Part shown: positions 36,248 to 45,091 of the stretch, piece after piece
Numbering within the stretch: position 1 is the first letter of the stretch
Layout of the letters: each line of letters begins with the position of its first letter
NCBI GenBank assembly: GCA_913030915.1
Contig: CAJWEW010000006.1
Span: forward strand, 1 to 61,496
Length of the DNA stretch: 61,496 bases
Source: an uncultured Rhodobiaceae bacterium
Lineage (GTDB): Bacteria > Pseudomonadota > Alphaproteobacteria > Rhizobiales > TMED25
Reading direction: 5' to 3'
Program-made: the position numbers and the translations under genes
The notes under the pieces: model-generated
Told to the model about the DNA's origin: nothing
What the model saw: the letters and a program-made list of their open reading frames with translations, nothing else
The model's database searches: none

Positions 36248-37153
36248 TTATGAAAGTTTAGAAATTTGTTTTTCATCATCAATCCAGTCCCAATATACCA
36301 TTTTTTTGCGCGCCCATGTTATTTGCCTTTTTACATATTTTTTAGTTTGATTATTTATACTAGCCTCTGCTTGATCTTGATTAATTTTCCCATCAATTAA
36401 ATCCATAACTTCTCTTACACCAATTGCTTTCATTGATGGATATGCGGACGGGACTTTTAGGTTACGGAGATCACGAACCTCACTATACAGCTCTTCACTC
36501 GATAACATTTTTGCTGTTCTTTTTTCTATATTGTGATGAAGATAATCTTTCTTGGGGCAAAGATAGATAAATTTTGATTTTGATTTTTCTATGAGTCTAA
36601 TACCTTGCCTCTCTTTCCAATCCTGAATTGAAACACCAGTCTGCTCATAGACTTCAATAGCACGCAGGATCCTTGATTGATCATTTGGATTGATTTTTTT
36701 ATATGATTTTGGATCTATTTTTTTTAAATATTCATGAAGGTAATGTGTCTCATTTTCATCTTTAACTTTCAACCACTTGCTTCTTATTTGTTGTGAAATA
36801 TTTGGGATTTCCGCTATTTCACCCAATAATCCGGAGAAATATAATCCTGTCCCGCCGACAATTATTGGTAATATATTTATTTTCTCCAAAAAAATCAGTA
36901 ATCTCGCAATATCTTTTTGCCACTCACCAACTGAATATCTTATTTGAGGATTAACATAACCATACAAAAAGTGAGGAATTGTGTCTTGGGCTTTAGGGTT
37001 TGGTCGAGCAGTTATAATTGATAGTACATCGTATATTTGCATGGCATCTGCGTTGATTATCACTCCATCATACTTTTTTGCTAATCGAACTGCCAGATCT
37101 GACTTCCCAGAAGCTGTTGGACCTGAAATAAGAATTGAGCTATAATTTAACAT
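36248..37153 (-). CDS. miaA: tRNA dimethylallyltransferase
   Basis: A 301-aa enzyme that adds the isopentenyl group to A37 of tRNAs reading UNN codons. The P-loop is SGPTASGKSDLAV at the N-terminus, followed by INADAMQIYDVLSIITARP, and IIVGGTGLYFSGLL. It starts 23 bp from the divergent serB, so the promoters overlap. In alphaproteobacteria miaA often lies beside serB and ilvB, as here. Confidence 0.95.
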   Translation of the reverse strand: MLNYSSILISGPTASGKSDLAVRLAKKYDGVIINADAMQIYDVLSIITARPNPKAQDTIPHFLYGYVNPQIRYSVGEWQKDIARLLIFLEKINILPIIVGGTGLYFSGLLGEIAEIPNISQQIRSKWLKVKDENETHYLHEYLKKIDPKSYKKINPNDQSRILRAIEVYEQTGVSIQDWKERQGIRLIEKSKSKFIYLCPKKDYLHHNIEKRTAKMLSSEELYSEVRDLRNLKVPSAYPSMKAIGVREVMDLIDGKINQDQAEASINNQTKKYVKRQITWARKKMVYWDWIDDEKQISKLS

Positions 37154-37176
37154 CTACCCTAATCTACATATAAAAA

Positions 37177-38055
37177 ATGAAAAAATTACTTACAATAGTA
37201 TCTAGTAAAGATAACAACATAACAACTGAAACCTTTAAAGCGATTCAGGATTTTCTGAAAGTTGATATCAAAAGTAAATGGCTCGCTAGTGAGAAAGCGT
37301 GTGAGATTTGTTTTAATTCAGATAAGACTGTCATGGTTGATGAATTGGTTGAGTATTTTAATATGCATTTGTATGATTGGGCTTACCAAAGTGCTCAAGA
37401 AAAGAATAAGCGTTTATTCATCTCCGATATGGACTCAACAATCATTAAACAAGAATGCATCGATGAGATTGCAGATCTTGCAAACCTGAAAGAAGAAGTT
37501 GAAGACATTACAAGAAAGGCAATGGGAGGGGAAATAGCATTTACTGAAGCATTAGAAAAAAGAGTTGGCTTGCTAAAGGGTATAAAATTAGAACTTCTTA
37601 ACGAGATTTTCCAAAAGATAGAATTTAATGATGGCGCAGAAAAATTACTAATAAATCTCAATAAGCAAAAAATAAAAACAATATTAGTTTCAGGGGGATT
37701 TACTTTTTTCACTGAAAAAATATCAGAAAAACTAAATTTTCAGGAAAATTATGCCAATACCTTGGAAGTGATTGATGGTATTCTCACGGGTAAGGTAATT
37801 CCACCAATAATTGACTCCATATCAAAAAAAAATATCCTCAAAAAGACTATTAACTCTCACAAACTCAAAAATACTGATGTTGTGGCTATAGGTGATGGAG
37901 CAAATGACTTAGAAATGATAAAGGAAGCTGGGCTAGGAATATCTTACAGAGGAAAACCAATATTAAAAGCAAATGCTAATGGGCAAATAGAGCACACTGG
38001 TCTGGACAGTTTATTATACTTTATAGGCTTATCAGAAGATAAGATAGTTGATTAA
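37177..38055 (+). CDS. serB: Phosphoserine phosphatase
   Basis: A 292-aa HAD-family phosphatase for the last step of serine synthesis. HAD motif I is ISDMDSTIIKQECIDE (around residue 85), motif II ILVSGGFTFF, motif IV AIGDGANDLEMIKEAG. An N-terminal region of about 80 aa precedes the catalytic domain and may be an ACT-like domain. It is convergent with the DegP-like gene with a 4-bp overlap. Confidence 0.94.
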   Translation: MKKLLTIVSSKDNNITTETFKAIQDFLKVDIKSKWLASEKACEICFNSDKTVMVDELVEYFNMHLYDWAYQSAQEKNKRLFISDMDSTIIKQECIDEIADLANLKEEVEDITRKAMGGEIAFTEALEKRVGLLKGIKLELLNEIFQKIEFNDGAEKLLINLNKQKIKTILVSGGFTFFTEKISEKLNFQENYANTLEVIDGILTGKVIPPIIDSISKKNILKKTINSHKLKNTDVVAIGDGANDLEMIKEAGLGISYRGKPILKANANGQIEHTGLDSLLYFIGLSEDKIVD

Positions 38056-39506
38056 TCTATAGAAATATCTAACGGAAATACTCGTATCATATTCTTTCCA
38101 CGAACTACTTTTATCAGAAGTAAGTTTTTGTCAGCCTTTTTGTATTTATCTATGATACGAATAAATTGATTGACACTGTATAAATCTTGCTCATTAATCA
38201 CATTGATAACGTCACCCTCCTGCAAACCTCTTTTGAATGCATCAGATTGATCGTCTATCTGTGTCACAACAAGCCCCTTTTGGTTTGGAGCAAAATCATA
38301 TTTGGCCGATAATTCACTGCTTACATTACTCAAGGAAAAACCAAGATTTAAAATAGAAGTATTATCCGCATCAGTATTATCCATGTCGTCTGATGGCTCT
38401 ACAGGAACGAGACTGCCCTCATTTAATCTTTCGATCACAACGGATTTCTTTATCGCTTTATTTTTACGCCAAATTTCCACTTCAGCCCTTGTGCCAACCT
38501 TTGTTTCTGCTACAACTCTTGGCAGTTCTCTCATAGTATCGATTACGACACCATTAAAATTAAGAATAATATCACCAGATTTAATCCCAGCCCGCTTTGC
38601 AGGACCATCCTCATCAACGCTAACAACAAGTGCGCCACTTGCACCATTCATTCCGAGACTGGATGCTATATCTTCGGATACTTCCTGAATTCTCACACCT
38701 AACCACCCGCGCCTGGTTTCACCATATTCAATCAACTGCTCAATAACGGGAGTTGCTGTTTTTGAAGGTATTGCAAATCCAATTCCAACTGATCCGCCTG
38801 TAGTTGATATAATCGCGGAATTTATTCCGACCACCTTTCCGTTTGTATTAAATAATGGTCCACCACTATTCCCTCGGTTAATTGCAGCATCGGTTTGTAT
38901 AAAATTATCATATGGACCTGACCTAATATCTCTATTTTTTGCAGAGACTATACCAGCAGTTACTGTTCCACCCAATCCAAACGGGTTACCAATTGCCATT
39001 ACCCATTGTCCTACTTTCAGTTCATCTGAATTCCCAAATTCTAATGCAACCAAATTCTGCCCTTCAGCAGGAGTTACACGCAAGACAGCGATATCAGTTT
39101 TGGTATCCTTCCCTACAAGCTCGGCAGGTAGAATGACTCCATTTGAAAATATCACGTCAATTTCATTGGCATCAAGTATCACATGAGCATTTGTTATTAT
39201 TATACCCTGCTCATCAATTACAAAACCTGAACCGAGTGAACTTGCAGACTCAGGTCGTTGAGAATTTTTATTCTTTTCGTACCAATCTCGAAAAACATCA
39301 GGTATGTCCTCTGGATTTAACCCATCAAAAGGATCACTACTTTTCACGCTTTGTTTTGAGGATATATTGACAACTGAGTCTGCGTATTTTGACGCAATCT
39401 CAGAGAAATCTGGATATGTACTTGCGCGCAAAGGTGCTGCAAACACAATTACTCCAAATATAATTAATAAACCTAGTATTGATTTGATATTGTATGATTT
39501 TTGCAT
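38052..39506 (-). CDS. DegP/HtrA-family periplasmic serine protease
   Basis: A 484-aa Do-like protease: signal peptide (LLIIFGVIVFAAPLRAS), trypsin-like domain with His in ITNAHVI, Asp in KTDIAVLRV, Ser in RGNSGGPLF, then two PDZ domains (about 265-360 and 390-480). It degrades or refolds misfolded envelope proteins. The listed TTG start (39518) is replaced by ATG 39506, which has GGAAG at the right distance. Its neighbours hflC/hflK/DUF2065 are typical of the proteobacterial cluster. DegP versus DegQ cannot be told. Confidence 0.92.
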   Translation of the reverse strand: MQKSYNIKSILGLLIIFGVIVFAAPLRASTYPDFSEIASKYADSVVNISSKQSVKSSDPFDGLNPEDIPDVFRDWYEKNKNSQRPESASSLGSGFVIDEQGIIITNAHVILDANEIDVIFSNGVILPAELVGKDTKTDIAVLRVTPAEGQNLVALEFGNSDELKVGQWVMAIGNPFGLGGTVTAGIVSAKNRDIRSGPYDNFIQTDAAINRGNSGGPLFNTNGKVVGINSAIISTTGGSVGIGFAIPSKTATPVIEQLIEYGETRRGWLGVRIQEVSEDIASSLGMNGASGALVVSVDEDGPAKRAGIKSGDIILNFNGVVIDTMRELPRVVAETKVGTRAEVEIWRKNKAIKKSVVIERLNEGSLVPVEPSDDMDNTDADNTSILNLGFSLSNVSSELSAKYDFAPNQKGLVVTQIDDQSDAFKRGLQEGDVINVINEQDLYSVNQFIRIIDKYKKADKNLLLIKVVRGKNMIRVFPLDISID

Positions 39507-39572
39507 ATTAACTTCCAAGTTTTTTTTCTCTACTTCATCTATTTAGGAATAGATTTTGTCAAAATTATGTTT

Positions 39573-39752
39573 TTAAACCAACCATATTATTATTGAACCC
39601 AGTGCTACCATGACAAGACCAAAAATCCGAAGAGTATTTGTATCCATAGACATTACAGTTGCAAGCATCCGTTTTGTTTGCTCAGGAAAAAGGCCGTAAA
39701 TAGTACCCTCAAATAATAAGAATACCGCCACCGCCGTTATTAAAATATCCAT
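39573..39752 (-). CDS. DUF2065 (YjeT-like) small membrane protein
   Basis: A 59-aa protein with two hydrophobic segments around the PEQTKRMLATV turn and LRIFGLVMVALGSIIIWLV at the end, which is the DUF2065 pattern. It usually accompanies hflK and hflC. The ATG at 39752 is preferred over the listed TTG, which overlaps the hflC stop. Function is unknown; a membrane protein quality role is only suggested by position. Confidence 0.8.
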   Translation of the reverse strand: MDILITAVAVFLLFEGTIYGLFPEQTKRMLATVMSMDTNTLRIFGLVMVALGSIIIWLV

Positions 39753-39754
39753 TC

Positions 39755-40630
39755 TCAATCTGAGCCGAGAGGGTCTTTGAAATAATTGAAGAAATCAGTA
39801 TCAGGTGATATAACCAATCGTGTATCACCAGACTTCAAGCTTTCCTCGTACGCAACCATTGAGCGATAAAACTTGAAAAACTCTGGATCTTTGCCGTATG
39901 ATTCTGCATATATACTGTTTCGTTCAGCGTCACCTTCACCTCTCGTTATTTCTGAAATCTTATTAGCTTCAGCAATGATGATCTTTGCTTCCCTGTCTGC
40001 CACTGATGTTATGATTTTAGCTTGCTCTTGACCCCTTGCTCTGATGTCATTTGCTTCCTTGGTTCTTGCTGTTTGCATTCTCATGTACACAGCTTGACTG
40101 TTAGCCTCAGGTAAATCAGCTCTTCTAATTTTTACATCAACAATTGACATTCCAAGAGCCGCCGCTTCATTGTTCACCTGCTCCGTGATCTTTTTCATCA
40201 ATTCTGGTCGCTTATCCCTTACAATTTCCTCAAACGTTGCCGCGCCAAGTACCCTTCTAACAGCTGAGTTGAGGATTTGAGAAAGGCGAGCATTAGCTCT
40301 GGCTGATGTTTGGACTGATTGGTAGTACTTTAATGCGTCAGTTATTCGGTATCTTGAATATGCATCGACAACAAGCCTCTTCTGGTCAGAGGCAATAACT
40401 TCCTGTGATTCTGAGTCCAAGTCCAAAATCCTTTTATCAATGTATACCGCGTCATCAGCAATTGGCATTTTAAAATGTAATCCAGGATTTGTGACGATTC
40501 TAATTGCTTCACCAAATCGTAAAATCAATGCTTGTTGTGTTTGATGGACAGTGAACGCTGCACTAAAAAGGATCACTGCAGCAGCGAATAGTAGAACTAT
40601 TAAGCCTGTTATTCCAAGTTTTTTCATCAT
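39755..40630 (-). CDS. hflC: HflC, SPFH-domain membrane protease modulator
   Basis: A 291-aa protein with one N-terminal membrane helix (LIVLLFAAAVILFSAAF) followed by the SPFH/band-7 domain (QALILRFGE, ...ADDAVYIDKRI) and a helical C-terminal region rich in Ala/Glu. With HflK it forms a periplasmic cage that holds FtsH and limits its activity. The stop is next to DUF2065 and the start overlaps hflK by 4 nt. Confidence 0.93.
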   Translation of the reverse strand: MMKKLGITGLIVLLFAAAVILFSAAFTVHQTQQALILRFGEAIRIVTNPGLHFKMPIADDAVYIDKRILDLDSESQEVIASDQKRLVVDAYSRYRITDALKYYQSVQTSARANARLSQILNSAVRRVLGAATFEEIVRDKRPELMKKITEQVNNEAAALGMSIVDVKIRRADLPEANSQAVYMRMQTARTKEANDIRARGQEQAKIITSVADREAKIIIAEANKISEITRGEGDAERNSIYAESYGKDPEFFKFYRSMVAYEESLKSGDTRLVISPDTDFFNYFKDPLGSD

Positions 40631-41730
40631 TGTGTTTCTCCATCATCCTGCCGTTTTTGTAATTGATCTAGGGGTAGATATGGTACAACATTTGAACTAT
40701 CACCACTCTGATCTATTATGATCTTATCCATTCCCCCATATACACGCTCGATTGTTTCAAGATACATCCTACCACGAGTAACTTCAGGTGCTTTTCTATA
40801 TTCTTCATAAATTGAGTTAAATCTTGATGCTTGACCTTCGGCATCCGCTATAACAGAGTTTTTGTATGCTTCAGCAGCTTCCATTAATTGTGCAGCTTCA
40901 CCGCGTGCTGCTGGGATTATCCTGTTTGAATATGCCTCAGCTTCATTTCTTAGCCGTTCTTGGTCAGCTCTTGCAGCCTGAACGTCTCTAAAAGCATCAA
41001 TAACTGCAGCTGGAGGATCAACCTTTTGTAATTGTACACGTCTGATAAGTATGCCTGCCCCATATTCATCTAGTGTACTCTGCATCAGATCTCTAACTGC
41101 CGTCTCATTGCTCTCTCTGCCTTGTGTTAGTATTTGTTCCAGATTTGAGTTTCCAATGACTTCTCTCATTGCACTTTCTGCGACAGCTTTGACTGTCGAC
41201 TCTTGATTTTCAATGTTAAATAAATAATCAGCGGCATCACTGATGACCCATTGAACTGAAAAATCAACATCAACAATGTTCTCATCGCCAGTGAGCATCA
41301 AGCTTTCTTCAGGCACATCACGGCCAACAGCACCTCTGCCTATAGACGCTTGATTAGAGGTTCTAATGCCAACTTCTACTTGGTTTTCACGAGTCACTTT
41401 GGGCTTTAGAACTGTCTCAATTGGGAAAGGTAAATGATAATGCAGCCCATCTGGAGTTGAGCGGATATACTCACCAAAGCGTAATACAATACCTTGCTCA
41501 TCTGGTTGAACTCGGTATATTCCTGTTGCCCCCCATATTGCTAGACCTATTAGAGCAATCAGTAGCCAATTTTTTTTGCTCACCTTACCATCCGGTGACT
41601 TTGGTGAAAAACTACCAAACCTAGATTTCAAATTCTTCAGCAGCTTATCTAAATCATTATTATCGAAATTGCCACCACCGCTTGGACCTCGTCCCCAAGG
41701 ACCATTATCATTGTTATTGTCCCATGACAT
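40627..41730 (-). CDS. hflK: HflK, SPFH-domain membrane protease modulator
   Basis: A 367-aa partner of HflC with the typical glycine/asparagine-rich cytoplasmic start (NNDNGPWGRGPSGGGN), one membrane helix (LIALIGLAIWGATGIY) and the SPFH domain (PDEQGIVLRFGEYI). The C-terminal half is helical and ends with a charged tail. It is first gene of the hflK-hflC-DUF2065-degP run. A ribosome site AAGAAGG lies upstream. Confidence 0.94.
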   Translation of the reverse strand: MSWDNNNDNGPWGRGPSGGGNFDNNDLDKLLKNLKSRFGSFSPKSPDGKVSKKNWLLIALIGLAIWGATGIYRVQPDEQGIVLRFGEYIRSTPDGLHYHLPFPIETVLKPKVTRENQVEVGIRTSNQASIGRGAVGRDVPEESLMLTGDENIVDVDFSVQWVISDAADYLFNIENQESTVKAVAESAMREVIGNSNLEQILTQGRESNETAVRDLMQSTLDEYGAGILIRRVQLQKVDPPAAVIDAFRDVQAARADQERLRNEAEAYSNRIIPAARGEAAQLMEAAEAYKNSVIADAEGQASRFNSIYEEYRKAPEVTRGRMYLETIERVYGGMDKIIIDQSGDSSNVVPYLPLDQLQKRQDDGETQ

Positions 41731-41765
41731 TATTTACTACCTTCTTGAGATTTTTAAAACACACT

Positions 41766-41771
41766 ATTATA
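41766..41771 (-). promoter_or_regulatory. Putative -10 element of the hflK operon
   Basis: A perfect TATAAT on the minus strand lies about 35 bases before the hflK start codon. No good TTGACA-like -35 is at standard spacing, so this may depend on an activator or another sigma factor. Confidence 0.4.
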
Positions 41772-41830
41772 ACATAGTTACTGTGTAAATTGTTTTAAAG
41801 GTTTTTGTACAAATTGAATAAAATTAATAT

Positions 41831-42340
41831 TTACTTGCTAATTCTGGTCAAAACGACAAAGGAATATGACAGGTCTGTAGTTTCATTAGCATGATAATCA
41901 CGCGAAATTTCTTTCCAATTTGATATATCCAACATATCAAATACCGCATCGCCATCAAAATCAGCGTGAACTTCAGTAATGTATGCCTTATCTGCGAAAT
42001 TTATAGCTTGTTTGTATACTTCAGCGCCACCAATTATATAAATGTCACTACTTCCATTTTTTTCTGCAAAATTACTTGCTTCTTTCAAAGCCGCTTGAAA
42101 ATCAAATACCACAGCGCAATCAGCGTTGTTATATTCACTATTTCTAGTAATAATTATATTGTGCCGACCGGGTAGTGGTCTGCCTATGGACTCAAAAGTT
42201 TTTCGTCCCATAATTATAGGACTTCCATAAGTAAGTTCTTTAAAATATTTTAGATCAGCTGGTATGTGCCAGGGCAGTTTCCCATCTTTACCAATCACAT
42301 AATTTGATGCATGTGCAACTATAATTGATATCGAGATCAT
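41831..42340 (-). CDS. folA: Dihydrofolate reductase
   Basis: A 169-aa enzyme that reduces dihydrofolate with NADPH. The active-site stretch is [19 protein letters not shown] and the cofactor region includes [16 protein letters not shown] and [14 protein letters not shown]. The start overlaps thyA by 4 nt, so the dihydrofolate made by ThyA and its recycling enzyme are co-translated. Length is normal. Confidence 0.95.
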   Translation of the reverse strand: MISISIIVAHASNYVIGKDGKLPWHIPADLKYFKELTYGSPIIMGRKTFESIGRPLPGRHNIIITRNSEYNNADCAVVFDFQAALKEASNFAEKNGSSDIYIIGGAEVYKQAINFADKAYITEVHADFDGDAVFDMLDISNWKEISRDYHANETTDLSYSFVVLTRISK

Positions 42341-43131
42341 ACAGCAACTTTTGCTTTTATGTGTGGATGGGCCTCATAATCAGAAATAATTATATCTTCA
42401 TATTTGAAGTTGAAAATATTCGTAACAGTTCTATTTAATGCCAGTTTTGGTAATCTCAACGGAGATCTATCAAGCTGGACTCTGACTTGTTCCAGATGGT
42501 TTGAGTATATATGCGCATCACCTAAAGTGTGAACAAAATCTCCAACCTCAAATTTGCACACGTGTGCAATCATGTGTGTGAGAAGTGCATAGGAGGCAAT
42601 ATTGAAAGGGACACCCAAAAAAACATCGGCTGATCTTTGGTATAGATGACAGCTTAACCTGTTATTGGAGACATAAAATTGAAATAGACAATGACAAGGT
42701 GGTAGTGCCATATTTTCGACATCGCCAACGTTCCAAGCTGAGATTATATGCCGTCTAGAGTTTGGTGATTTTTTTAAGTTAGAGATTAAATTAGATATTT
42801 GATCAATAGATCTACCATCTCTGCACTCCCATGAGCGCCATTGCTTCCCATAAACTGGTCCTAAGTCACCGTCAGCGTCAGCCCACTCATTCCAAATTGA
42901 AACCCCATTTTCCTGTAAAAAGCTGATATTCGTGTCTCCCGATAAAAACCAAATAAGCTCATAAATTATTGATTTGAGATGCAGCTTCTTTGTTGTCACT
43001 AGAGGGAAGCCATCCTGAAGATTAAATCTCATTTGATGACCAAATACCGAAATTGTACCAGTACCTGTACGGTCGTCTTTTTCTTCGCCGTATTTAATAA
43101 TATGCTCTAACAGATTTAGGTATTGTTTCAT
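42337..43131 (-). CDS. thyA: Thymidylate synthase
   Basis: A 264-aa enzyme, same length as in E. coli, converting dUMP to dTMP. It has [18 protein letters not shown] near the N-terminus, catalytic Cys in [13 protein letters not shown], and [18 protein letters not shown] after it. It is first in the thyA-folA pair, divergent from the tmRNA gene. No ThyX is needed. Confidence 0.96.
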   Translation of the reverse strand: MKQYLNLLEHIIKYGEEKDDRTGTGTISVFGHQMRFNLQDGFPLVTTKKLHLKSIIYELIWFLSGDTNISFLQENGVSIWNEWADADGDLGPVYGKQWRSWECRDGRSIDQISNLISNLKKSPNSRRHIISAWNVGDVENMALPPCHCLFQFYVSNNRLSCHLYQRSADVFLGVPFNIASYALLTHMIAHVCKFEVGDFVHTLGDAHIYSNHLEQVRVQLDRSPLRLPKLALNRTVTNIFNFKYEDIIISDYEAHPHIKAKVAV

Positions 43132-43195
43132 ATTTTAACTATGACTGATTCACAAACAATTGCGAAGTGTGAAATAAATTTATTATAAACTTTAT

Positions 43196-43222
43196 TTGAT
43201 ACGTATTTGGGATTATTATAGT
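43196..43222 (+). promoter_or_regulatory. Putative tmRNA promoter
   Basis: A TTGATA-like -35 and TATAGT-like -10 separated by only 15 bp lie just upstream of the tmRNA acceptor piece. Because the spacing is short the exact elements are uncertain, but this is the only AT-rich promoter-like stretch before the RNA. Confidence 0.35.
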
Positions 43223-43227
43223 TCTGC

Positions 43228-43520
43228 TCTTTGAGCTATGGTAATAAATTGGCGTCAAAATAAACTTATCGGACCCGGGGGCGGTACCCGGCGCCTCCAC
43301 CAATAAAAATTATGGGGGCGAAACAGGATCGACGAGAGCGTAAAAGGCTACCTTTTACTCGGTATTGTACCACCGTTATCGGGCTAATTTTATAGTTGCA
43401 AATGACAACTATGCTCCGGTCGCAGTAGCTGCATAGTCAGCTTGAGCACCGAAACTTAAGCCCTTATCTCTAGCAAGGTAAGGCGGGGTTTGGGGCACCT
43501 GGCAACAGAACGCCCCTAAA
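43228..43520 (+). ncRNA. ssrA: tmRNA, circularly permuted two-piece form
   Basis: The acceptor piece comes first: T-stem CCGGG/CCCGG, acceptor strand CGCCTCC, A, and CCA ending at 43302. After an 11-nt spacer (ATAAAAATTAT) the other acceptor strand GGGGGCG begins the coding piece at 43314, pairing with CGCCTCC (one G-U). The tag ORF is at 43398-43436: GCA AAT GAC AAC TAT ... TAG, giving ANDNYAPVAVAA. Such permuted tmRNA genes are known in alphaproteobacteria; it rescues stalled ribosomes and tags the nascent chain for ClpXP. The outer 5' and 3' ends are approximate. Confidence 0.92.
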
Positions 43521-43594
43521 TGTGATCATTCATTACTCAATATTATAATTAGTTTATCGATCACGATGTTAATCCTATTTTGAAAGGATATAAA

Positions 43595-44059
43595 ATGAAA
43601 TCACTTTTTACATGCATAAAAATATTATCACTATGTTTAATTGTCATAAATTTTGATATTGAGTCATCAAAAGCAGGCCCTTTCACAGATAACCTCACAA
43701 CATGTGCCGTACGAAGTCTCTCAGACACTGAAAGTGAAAAGTTAGTAACTTGGTTATTTATGGTCATTTCTCAACACAGTGATATCACAAAAGAACATGG
43801 TCAAATTTTTTCAGAAAGCCAACAAATGCGAGCAAACCGAAATATGGGAAGCTTTGTTAATAATATTCTTCTAACTAGATGCGGAAGTGAATTTAAGGAA
43901 GCGGTGCAATATGAAGGAATGGATGCTTTCTTTGAGTTATTTCAAAGGCTTGGTGAGGCAGCAATGTACGATTTTATGGCAGATCCGAATGTTCTAATAG
44001 CTGCTGAGGGATACGCAGAATATTTAGATCTAGAAGCATTATTTCCAGAACTAAATTAG
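43595..44059 (+). CDS. Small exported protein, unrecognised
   Basis: A 154-aa protein with a signal peptide (KILSLCLIVINFDIESSKA) and three cysteines in the mature part. I do not recognise it. The listed TTG start is replaced by the ATG at 43595, which has AAGGAT at good distance. Predominantly helical by composition (LFQRLGEAAMYDFMAD). It lies directly after the tmRNA and shares a place with a second small exported protein, both between ssrA and sspB. Confidence 0.6.
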   Translation: MKSLFTCIKILSLCLIVINFDIESSKAGPFTDNLTTCAVRSLSDTESEKLVTWLFMVISQHSDITKEHGQIFSESQQMRANRNMGSFVNNILLTRCGSEFKEAVQYEGMDAFFELFQRLGEAAMYDFMADPNVLIAAEGYAEYLDLEALFPELN

Positions 44060-44193
44060 CTAAGATACCATGCACTAGTATATGGGACAAACAGCCATAT
44101 TTTTACTTGGATATAAGTATATTATTTTAATTTTTATATGCTTGTTTAGTGTTATTGTACTAATATCAAAATATACTGCTGATAGGACGAACT

Positions 44194-44547
44194 ATGAAAA
44201 CGATTGTAAAAAGTATAATTGCATTACTCTTTATAGTAAATTCTAGCTTCGCATTTCATGATGTAGAAGTTGCGAATGAGGAAATTGCAGTTTTGGGCGG
44301 GGTATGGACACAGATTTTTGCTTATGAGGAGTATTGTTTTGATAACCAATATTATGACACAGTTATAGATAGATTAATGATTAGCCCAAGATTTGAACGC
44401 TACTCAAGTGAGTTAGATCACCTTAATGAAAGGCAAGAATTAGCATGGGAAAGAGGTGCAATTGGTGCAGCAGCTGTTATTGATGCCGGGCAAACAGATT
44501 GTGATATAATGGCAAGTGTTATTTGGGAATGGTTTGGTGAAAACTAG
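44194..44547 (+). CDS. Small exported protein, unrecognised
   Basis: A 117-aa protein with a signal peptide (IIALLFIVNSSFA, cut likely before FHDVEV) and two cysteines in the mature part (EEYCFDNQYYD, TDCDIMAS) that could form a disulfide. The family is unknown. It is somewhat similar in size class and location to the preceding exported protein but I see no clear sequence identity. A GATAGGACG stretch upstream may be its ribosome site. Confidence 0.6.
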   Translation: MKTIVKSIIALLFIVNSSFAFHDVEVANEEIAVLGGVWTQIFAYEEYCFDNQYYDTVIDRLMISPRFERYSSELDHLNERQELAWERGAIGAAAVIDAGQTDCDIMASVIWEWFGEN

Positions 44548-44580
44548 AAATTGTAACTACATAGTGGTGAGAACCCATAA

Positions 44581-45084
44581 ATGACAGAAGATCTCATAGG
44601 ATATAATGACATAATAAATAAATCCATGATTAACGTCGTTGTTGATGTACTGAAAAAAATAAAAAAAAATAATGGATTACCAGGTGAGCATCATATTTAT
44701 ATTACCTTTTCAACCAACGAGAGTGGAGTTGTTATATCAAAAAGCCTAAAGAATAAATTTAAAGAAGAGATGACTGTAGTATTACAGCACCAATTTAGTG
44801 AACTTGAGATTAAATCAAATCATTTCTCAGTGACTTTACATTTTGATAATAAACCCGAGAGAATTATTATACCCTACACTGCAATGACCAGATTTTTTGA
44901 TCCTGCGGTAAATTTTGGTATTGATTTTATGTTGAAACCACAACAAGACAGTCACATGTTTGATGTGAGTCAACAACTGGCGAATGAAAATCTCACGTGT
45001 GAATACGAAGAAAAAAGAGGGGAATATGAAAAAACGGCTGAGATTGTATCAATAAAAGAATTTATGAAAGAGACGAATAAATGA
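44581..45084 (+). CDS. sspB: SspB, ClpXP adaptor for ssrA-tagged proteins (alphaproteobacterial type)
   Basis: A 167-aa protein with the SspB beta-sandwich: [39 protein letters not shown] and the FGIDFML strand. A disordered tail ends with a short basic stretch ([12 protein letters not shown]) where the ClpX-binding motif would lie. It delivers tmRNA-tagged proteins to ClpXP, and the tmRNA gene is about 1 kb upstream. It precedes fumC by 7 nt, an order I know from other alphaproteobacteria. Confidence 0.88.
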   Translation: MTEDLIGYNDIINKSMINVVVDVLKKIKKNNGLPGEHHIYITFSTNESGVVISKSLKNKFKEEMTVVLQHQFSELEIKSNHFSVTLHFDNKPERIIIPYTAMTRFFDPAVNFGIDFMLKPQQDSHMFDVSQQLANENLTCEYEEKRGEYEKTAEIVSIKEFMKETNK

Positions 45085-45091
45085 GGGCATC

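Noticed and set aside
44082-44246. 54-codon hydrophobic plus-strand ORF
   Set aside because: One membrane-like segment, but it has no ribosome site and overlaps the first 53 bases of the exported-protein gene at 44194 in another frame.
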